Assembly: GCA_049999725.1 (NCBI GenBank)
Contig: JBNGIS010023831.1
Coordinates: 1 to 27,272 of the forward strand
Length of the DNA stretch: 27,272 nt
Origin: Haplomitrium mnioides
Taxonomy: Eukaryota; Marchantiophyta; Haplomitriopsida; Calobryales
Reading direction: 5' to 3'
The notes beneath the pieces were generated by a model. That model searched no databases. It was given only the letters and a program-made list of their open reading frames with translations, and was not told the origin of the DNA. The position numbers and the translations under genes were made by a program. This document shows, piece after piece, positions 20,550 to 27,272 of the stretch. Each line of letters starts with the position of its first letter. Positions within the stretch are counted from its first letter, which is position 1.

Positions 20550-21160
20550 TTAAACAATCAAACAATTAAGAATACTTAATATTTACCACGTATGGATGAC
20601 GTGTTGATTAATTGAGTGGTGTACGATAATTTTTCAAGCTCAATCTTTGAAGTGGATCTTGGAAAATTTCTATCAAGCCAAGTGATGTGTCAAAAAACAT
20701 GTTTTTGCACATGATATAGGTATTTTGAGTGGAAGGTTCTTACATTTAGTCTCGCTAATGCTTCGACCATATTCATAGATCAAATGCATTGAACTTTTGA
20801 TAGGTTATTGGATAAAGTCAAAATTGGCATTCTTAGCTGATATTCTTATTTTAAATAAAGTTGAAGTTGAACATCGTGAGCATCTGAAAGAAGTATTGCA
20901 AAGATTGTGCAATTGGAAGTTTTATTGTAAGAGGTTGACGTGCGAATTTTGGAAGCAATTTACCTAGATCACAAGGTGTCTGCGGACGGTATCAATATTC
21001 ATAATTCATCCATTATTATATGTATATTACTACACCACTTACAGATCTGCTAGGCAAGGAGGTCAAGTTTCAATGAACCGCCAAAGAGCAAACGACATTT
21101 CAACAACTCAAGAATGTAGTCTCTTCTCGTCTTATTCTACATCTGTATGATCCAAGAGAT
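20550..21160 (+). pseudogene. Reverse transcriptase remnant
   Basis: Fragments in shifting frames follow RT order: LNNQTIKNT and YLPRMDDVL, then FSLANASTIFIDQM, the catalytic-loop region FLADIL (20830-20847), EHREHLKEVLQRL, CEFW, VSADGI and TPLTDLLGKEVKF. The catalytic Asp-Asp pair is reduced to Ala-Asp (GCT at 20836-20838). The fingers segment before LNNQTIKNT is largely absent, implying a deletion between protease and RT. Confidence 0.8.
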
Positions 21161-21372
21161 TGAGAGCGATTGGCAATGGTTTATGTTATACTATCTTTTG
21201 AGAAGACCTATACTTATACGCATAAATCACAAACCATTGTTACAAGCAACCCATTTGGAAAATATGACAAGTCGTCATCACCGATGGGAAGAGTACTTGC
21301 AACTCTTTGATATCAAGCTAGAGTAAAAGCTTGGAAGGTTCTATACCATTCTTAATGCATTGTCACAAAGTC
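21161..21372 (+). pseudogene. RNase H remnant (N-terminal part deleted)
   Basis: The LYDPRD end of the RT connection runs at once into ERLAMVYVI and then RRPILIRINHKPLLQATHL, HRWEEYLQLFDIKLE and NALSQSP, the C-terminal half of Ty3/gypsy RNase H. The segment that should carry the first catalytic Asp is missing, and the later TDHK Asp is Asn here (INHK). One in-frame stop and a frameshift are present. Confidence 0.75.
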
Positions 21373-21639
21373 CGAATCATCGAGTGAATACTGTGGAGGT
21401 GGTAAACATTGGCATATTACATCTTGATAAAGTAACTAGTGAAAATTATTACCAAAAACTACAAGAAGATGATTTTTTAGTCTTATTTAGGCATGAATAG
21501 CAATCAAAAACAGTATCATTTTTTTTCCATTTGAGATGGCATTCTCTTTTGAGAGCATCAAATATATGTCCCACAAAATAATGCGTTTCAAATATCTAGT
21601 TTATAAGAAGCATATAACATTTCTATCTCAAGGTATCTT

Positions 21640-22615
21640 GGAGTAGATAAAACTACAGAGTTGCTTCAACGCACTTGGTGGTGGCTCAACTTGGTTTGAG
21701 ATCTTTGAGCTTTGCTCTTTGTGTGAAAGTTGTTAGTAAAACAAAGCTTCAAATCAAAGACTAGTATGACTTCTTCAACTACTGCCAATTCCTACTTCTT
21801 GTTGGTAACATGTAAGTTTGGATATTGTCACTTCATTTCCAACTATGTCTCGTAGGTTTATTGCTATTGTGGTGTTTGTGGATAAGCTTAGCAAGCATAT
21901 TCATTTAGCATCGATAGTGGGTACAGTGGATGATCCACAATTGGCAAAAAATTAATTTGATATTGTCTTTTATCATCATGGAATACCCAATGTGTTAATA
22001 TCAAATAGAGATCTGCGTTTCATTGGAAAGTTTTGGTGAGAGTTGTTCAAGGTTTTGGGAACCAAACTATGTCTACTACTTATGATCCTCAAATAAATAG
22101 GCAAGCAAAGCACGCTAATCACACTGTGGAAGATATGCTTTGCGCATTCATCAATGTTCATCACACAGATTGGGATAGTTTCTTAACGACTATTGAGTTT
22201 GCCTACAACAACTCCAAATAAGTAAGTACTAGGTTTTCTCATTTCTTTCTTAATTCAGGTCAACGTCCTCTTGTTTATGATGGTTTTCTTTCTCTTTCTT
22301 CTTTGAATGTTCTAAGTATTTCTTCCTTTTCGTCTCGTTTATCTTCTTCTTTGTAAGATGCTCATAACCATCTTACTGTTGCTCAAAATTGGCAAAAAAT
22401 ATGCCAATAGATGTTGTCGTGATTTCTCTTATGTTCTAGGTGACCAAGTTATGTTATCTACTCATAATCTTCCAATGTCTTTAGATACTCAAGTCTGTAA
22501 GTTATCTCTTACTTGGATTGGTCTTTTTCTTATTTCTCAAGTTATTTCTACTATTGCTTATAAACTTGATCTTCTTCTTTATATGAAAATTCATCTCATG
22601 TTTCATATCTCTTAA
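21640..22615 (+). pseudogene. Integrase remnant
   Basis: Recognisable pieces in order are VDKTTELLQRTWWW (zinc-binding region), LLPIPTS, SLDIVTSFPT, VFVDKLSK, VLISNRDLRFIGKFW, TYDPQINRQAKHAN, TIEFAYNNSK, and the C-terminal VLGDQVMLSTHNLP through YKLDLLLYMKIHLMFHIS. The two catalytic Asp regions can be seen, but the catalytic Glu that should follow QT in the PQTDGQTE block is Lys (AAG at 22108-22110). Stops and frameshifts are frequent. Confidence 0.85.
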
Positions 22616-22671
22616 TTTAGCCTTTTGTCTTTAGTCAATCTTCTTTTTCAAATCTTGTTCAACTTCCTCCT

Positions 22672-22866
22672 TCGGCTATTGTTCTTGATGATTATAAAAA
22701 CTATAAAATATACCTCCCTTTGACAAAAAGAGTTATCAAGCGAGGGCAGCATCTACAAGTTCAATACTAGGTTTTGTGGAAAGGCTATCTGCTTCATGAT
22801 TCTACTTAGTAACCTTATTCAAATCTTGAGAATGCTCAAGAGGCTATTCAATTATTTGAAAGTTGA
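22672..22866 (+). pseudogene. Integrase-tail chromodomain remnant
   Basis: One frame gives VIKRGQHLQVQY, stop, VLWKGYLLHDST, two stops, PYSNLENAQEAIQLFES. This is the chromodomain that defines chromoviruses and in active elements steers integration to histone-marked chromatin. Stop codons at 22768-22770 and 22807-22812 interrupt it; one lies where a cage Trp is expected. Confidence 0.85.
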
Positions 22867-22919
22867 GGCAATGATAAAAAATATTATTGACTATAAGAAG
22901 AAGATTATGAAATAGTACA

Positions 22920-23290
22920 AGCATGATTTTAAGGTTGCTTGCTTTTTAAGTTACTTTAAGTAAAATGGTATAAGATTACTTTTAGGGTTGAAGTGAGATA
23001 AGAATACTTACCTTCGAAGTTACTCTTAGATAGGTAAGATAACATCACTTTTAGAGCTGAAATCGGAAGTGATTTGCAAGTGAAGCAAGGGGGATGACAC
23101 CTTCTTCTCTTGTATAAATAAAAGGGCTTCATAGCTCCACTACTCATTCTAGAGTTCCTTTTAATTTGGTTTGGCTCTTTGGTTGCTTGACTTTGGCTTG
23201 CACTCTTGGCTTTCGCTTTCTTATTGGCTTTGTGTTGCATAAATCTATTAGAGTTACCTTGGAGTTTTTACTTATTTAGAAGTTGGTCTT
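22920..23290 (+). repeat. Candidate 3' LTR of chromovirus A
   Basis: The tract follows the chromodomain. It has a purine-rich GAAGCAAGGGGGA at 23082-23094 that could be a polypurine tract, immediately followed by TGACACC, and a TATA box at about 23113-23121 (TATAAATAAAAGG) followed by CT/TTGG-rich sequence like an LTR U3-R region. No second copy is seen upstream of gag, so LTR limits cannot be fixed. Confidence 0.4.
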
Positions 23291-23817
23291 TAAGCTCTTT
23301 TACATTTTCTCTATACTAGCTTTATCTAAGTAATCACTCTAGTACTAAAACAAAATATTAGACTTTGTACTATTTATATATAATGCCTCTAAAAAATCAA
23401 ATATGCATAACATTTATACCCAAAAAAAGAATCAACTTCATTAGACTTTTATTCAAAGCTTCAACAAAATATCACTTTTGTAAAAATACTCAAAGAGCAT
23501 AGTCTAATAATTAGCCAAAATATGTTTTAATACAAGTTAGACCACCAACTAGCATAACAAATGCAAAAGAAAATTGAGATGAACTCCAAAACAATAGAGT
23601 TGGCCAATGTGCTTCTTTTTATACTTGTAGAAGTGTTATTAACTAGCCTATTTTTTTCAAACAAGTTTCCTATTTTTACTTCATTTACAAGTTTATTGCT
23701 ATTATATTGAAGTTGCTCTTATCTCAATTTTTCTTATTGAATCGTCAACAACTAAATACATATACTATTCTATCTACTTCCTTTATTGAATCACATATTT
23801 ACTATAGTGTTGTCAAA
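23291..23817. other. AT-rich spacer between chromoviruses A and B
   Basis: AT-rich DNA without recognisable coding sequence. It lies between the 3' ends of two converging retroelement remnants, so it could contain the decayed LTRs of one or both; I cannot align it to either. Confidence 0.4.
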
Positions 23818-24960
23818 CTAACGAATAGTATAATGAAAACTCTCAAGATTTAATGATACTCTTCTAAGTAGCATTATACAACATGCAATCTTTTCCAAAA
23901 AAACTTTATATTGAACCAATTGTTGATGACTTTGTTTGATACATACAACTATGGAATAATTAAAGACTAGAATACAAAGTTTCAATTTAGAGATATGCAA
24001 GACATGATGAATATTAGTATGTCATAGAAGCTTAATTAAGTCTATAAGCAACATACTAAACAACTTAAATGATGAAAAGTAAGGATTCAAGAAAAAAAAA
24101 GCTACGAACTTAAACATCTTAGAATAAATAAAGGTTATGAGTAGATAACATGATTTGATCACCAACAACAAAAGAAATGTCATGATTGTGCTTCTTAAAA
24201 GAAAGAAGATAATGTAGACAAAAAATAGATATACAATAAATATGAAAAGAGTGAGAAGAGAGTATACTATCAAACATAAACATGCCTTTACCATAGTTAA
24301 GAAAAAATAGTGAAAAACATGTACTTGCTTGTTTTGAAATGTTGTAGTCAAACTCCATAGTTGGTAACAAATTATTTCAGTTTGTATAATGTATATTAAC
24401 AAAAGCTCACAACATATCTTCTTCTCTACAATTTTCACACTTCATTTGGCTATCTATTTGGAGATGATATGAGAAGTTTTGTACCAAAAAGATTAAAGAA
24501 CTCCCTAAAAAAACTTGTTGATAAAATGAAGATCACAATCAAAGATCAACCTTTTTTTGCAAGATATAATGATAGAAATCAATATCAAAGTAGATTTTCA
24601 CCAATTAAACGTTATATAAATCTACTTGCTAATACTACATGAAACAAATGGCTCTATTCACTACTCGCCAATACTACATGAGATAGATGGTTTTATTCAC
24701 TTGGAAAACAACTTAATGTTGATGGTTTTGAGAGCTGAACATGCTAAGTTTGATATCCAATCGGAAACAAAACATCAACATGGCTAGTGGGATTGGCAAA
24801 TTTTTGTAGTGAGATTAGATGCTTGAGAAATGAAGATAGAAAACGATCACATTTCTAGTTGTAAAATCAACAAACATAACTTGGCTAACTTGGCAATTAG
24901 TCACAATGTACTTGCATTGGTAGCTCAAAAGTATGTTGAAAAACTTATTGTATTTTTAAC
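23818..24960 (-). mobile_element. Chromovirus B: second, inverted Ty3/gypsy remnant
   Basis: On the minus strand, from high to low coordinates, the order is LPIP (about 24815), YFDIDFYHYIL, LIFDCDLHFINKFF, REFFNLFGTKL, NLLPTMEFDYNISKQAST, FFLNYGKG, SFVVGDQIMLSTHNL and a chromodomain piece SHQQLVQYKVF (about 23900-23960). This is the integrase to chromodomain end of an element closely related in kind to A, carrying many stops and frameshifts. Upstream pol and gag are not recognised, so the copy is 5' truncated or too decayed. It lies tail-to-tail with A. Confidence 0.8.
24622..24699 (-). repeat. 39-bp tandem duplication inside integrase of B
   Basis: Units 24622-24660 and 24661-24699 differ at only a few positions (both contain AATACTACATGA and end CTATTCA or TTATTCA). 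The duplication sits between the VDK-like and YFDIDFYHYIL pieces of integrase and adds 13 codons that other copies do not have. Confidence 0.8.
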
Positions 24961-27272
24961 TATACATCATACCAAATATACATGAAAAACAACCATCTCA
25001 ATGTTTTGCAAACAATATCGCATGGAGCATTATATACATCAAAGTGTACTGCTAGTTGGATTGGCAGTTTGGTCTTATTACAAACATGGACGAAAACAAA
25101 ATTGCACAAATAATGGCTGAAAGTTAGAAACACAATTAGATAAAAAGTCATATATGTTGTTGGATATGTAATGAGATACCAAGTAGGATAAGTTTGCTTG
25201 GATATATTAGCCACATTTACATTTGGATTGAGTCTTTCCAAATATTAGGTCACATATTATTGTGATGAACAAGGTATACATAAGTTTTTTGCAAAACAAT
25301 GAGTAGCTTACCTATATTCACCATGCAAACTAACTTGAGATGTAGTTTTTGTTTGCTCGGTGTAGTGAAATTCCTTTGGTTTATCTCTAAATTCTTAGCT
25401 ACAAGTTTTAATATATTCTAAAGCCTCTCTTTCTCACCAAAATATACTTCATGTACGCAACAATGGTATTTTTAAGAAAGAAACTCAAATCTCTCTTATG
25501 TAAAGCAACCAATAACAACTCTTCTGATTTTCTCTTCTTGCTAGTGAGAGCACAAACTATTTGAGCCATAGCTAAAAGTTACAATTTATATTTTTCTCTC
25601 AACGCATCATACTCTTTTCTTTAGCATGTTAACTCTTAATTGGTTAGAAAGTCTTATCTTATATCATCTTGATTAGTTCTCTCTTCTCTATAGACTAATT
25701 TTTTTTGCCTCTTTTTGCACCTTACGACGGAAATTATTTTTTAGTATTATGAAAAACAATTTACTCTTTGTAGCATTCTCAAACCCACATGCTAGTATAG
25801 ACAATCTACAACTCTAATTGTATGTGAATAAACCATTTACATATACCAATATCTAGTAAGGTTGTAGATATTTAAATTAAATAGCAAAAAATTTAGGATC
25901 CCATACTTTGACTCTCTCTCCATCTTGCAAGATACTATTCAAACAAAATGTTTCTCTCTCTATTTCACTCAACATACTCATCTCATATCCATCAACATAG
26001 CAAATTATCACCAATGGCAATGTTTTTCAATCTACTTGAGTTGTTTCTTTTACAATAAAGATTCTCTTAAAAAAATTTATAATTAAGTTTTGACTTGGAA
26101 GTTGATCCATATTTTTTAACTTCCTTGGTCTACCTTTTTTTTCTACTTCTTAATGTAAGATGTAGACTTCATTCCTTGGTCTCTAATGCATTCATATGAA
26201 CACGACTAACTACTCGTTGCCTCATATTGTAGGCAAGAGTTATTTTCCTCTTGACCAACTCTATATGGCCTATAACTCAAACTTTACAACAAATCTTATA
26301 AATAAACCACCTATTTGTATCTTGAAAACCACTTGACATATGATGCATCTCATATATAATGGCATCACATCTCAATTTTGCAATCAATTCTTCAACTGTC
26401 TTGAAGCCAACTCTCAAAACCTCCTTACAATCAAATTGAGGCTTCTCTACAAGATTAGAAGCCTTCACCAACAACAATGTTAGCAAAAAATTGTCATTTT
26501 GCTTCACAAATTTAAAGTATGTTTGGACTTTAAATTGCTAAACAAATTAAAAAAATTTAAATACTTCAAAACTATCTTGTCTTCTATGTATTGTGCTTTT
26601 TGCAACTATTTCAAATCATCCATTTCTATAGTCTATGTTATTCATCATTTTTGAGCTTTTCTAGCAACCAATGATATAATTAGAAAATCAAAAGATCTTA
26701 CAGATAGAACATAAGCAAGAATATTCAATTGTAGAAAGCTATATCCACTAAATGAAACCTCGAATGGTTTCAACATGTGTTGTAAATATTGGTGGCAAAT
26801 TGAGAGATAAAACTCTTAAACATAATTCAACCACAAAAATACATCATTTAATTCAAGGACTACACATTTGTCTTCTATTTTCATTTTTTTTTCTTGAAAA
26901 TATTATGATTCAAACAACGAAAGTTACTCTTAGAGAAAAAACATACAAACAATGGGCAAGTAACAATCATTACTATGAACCAGAAACGGGCTAGCTACCC
27001 AAAACATGAACTATTCATTTTTGCAAAAAAAAAATTGACGTTTTCATGCTCAAAAATTTGGGAAAACGATGGTATTTTTTCCCAACAAAATTATATAAGT
27101 TTTCTTTGTTGGTTTTTGGCAATTTCAACAAGCTTGATAGATTGAAATAAAATCTTTGTATGCAAAATTAAATGATATTCCTAGTTTTTTTGTGAAAATG
27201 TTGAAAATCTCAAAGCAATTAAAAGTCTAAAAATTGTGTTTTGTTTTTACAAAAACTTAGATTTTGGATAGA
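24961..27272. other. AT-rich region without recognisable genes
   Basis: About 2.3 kb of very AT-rich sequence. Open frames on either strand (the longest are about 75-95 codons, for example on the minus strand at 24960-25241 and 26277-26507) match no family I recognise. The minus-strand CNKTKLPIQLA piece near 25050-25080 might be a decayed integrase zinc-binding segment of chromovirus B, but this is weak. A short inverted repeat lies at 27058-27087. Confidence 0.45.

Larger units (their letters stand above)
18843..23290 (+). mobile_element. Chromovirus A: decayed Ty3/gypsy LTR retrotransposon
   Basis: The order gag, protease, reverse transcriptase, RNase H, integrase, chromodomain is that of the chromovirus branch of Ty3/gypsy elements. 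All domains are present as remnants, interrupted by stops and frameshifts, and several catalytic residues are lost, so it cannot be autonomous. A 3' LTR-like tract with a TATA box follows the chromodomain. I found no matching 5' LTR: the position where it would be expected holds the minisatellite and the 95-bp duplication. The limits given are approximate. Confidence 0.88.

Noticed and set aside
26277-26507. 76-codon minus-strand open frame as a retroelement or host gene exon
   Set aside because: No recognisable motif; surrounding sequence has stops in every frame and no consistent splice partners.

Overview
This is a nuclear window from a land plant. Three genes with typical GT-AG introns and plant-type protein families occupy the first 16.1 kb. 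An AT-rich tract built largely of decayed Ty3/gypsy chromovirus copies follows. Balanced base use in exons, AT-rich noncoding DNA and chromovirus remnants beside genes would fit a moss-like bryophyte, but that placement is inference; the sequence alone does not identify the species.

Layout. (1) 373-1540, plus: a three-exon gene for a 280-residue Sec14-like (CRAL-TRIO) lipid-transfer protein. (2) 2744-3616, plus: a four-exon gene for a 149-residue cytosolic (type 1) nucleoside diphosphate kinase with every catalytic residue present. (3) 16076-4231, minus: a 21-exon gene for the exocyst subunit SEC5. I assembled it exon by exon; every splice phase closes and the predicted protein is 1204 residues. 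One of its introns uses a GC donor. Its 2.3-kb intron (7876-10162) and several others carry direct and inverted copies of an unnamed dispersed repeat of up to about 480 bp, and the intron before exon 4 holds a duplicated slice of that exon. (4) 16.1-18.5 kb: intergenic DNA with a telo-box near the SEC5 start, a perfect 27-bp tandem repeat and a roughly 95-bp tandem duplication. (5) 18.84-19.46 kb: a 45-bp minisatellite of about 13 units running directly into the gag remnant of chromovirus A. (6) 19.46-22.87 kb: chromovirus A, plus strand, with gag, protease, RT, RNase H, integrase and chromodomain in order but broken by stops, frameshifts, deletions and lost catalytic residues. An LTR-like tract with a TATA box follows. 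(7) 23.8-24.9 kb: chromovirus B, minus strand, a second remnant lying tail-to-tail with A. (8) 25-27.27 kb: very AT-rich DNA in which I recognise no gene.

The genes are not an operon. Sec14-like lipid transfer and SEC5/exocyst tethering both serve membrane traffic to the plasma membrane, and NDPK supplies nucleoside triphosphates, but their adjacency need not be functional. NDPK and SEC5 converge, with 614 bp between their stop codons. I found no convincing new biological system. The observations most worth following are the structured repeat load inside SEC5 introns (inverted repeats, an exon-slice duplication, a GC-AG intron) and the minisatellite fused to the gag remnant.
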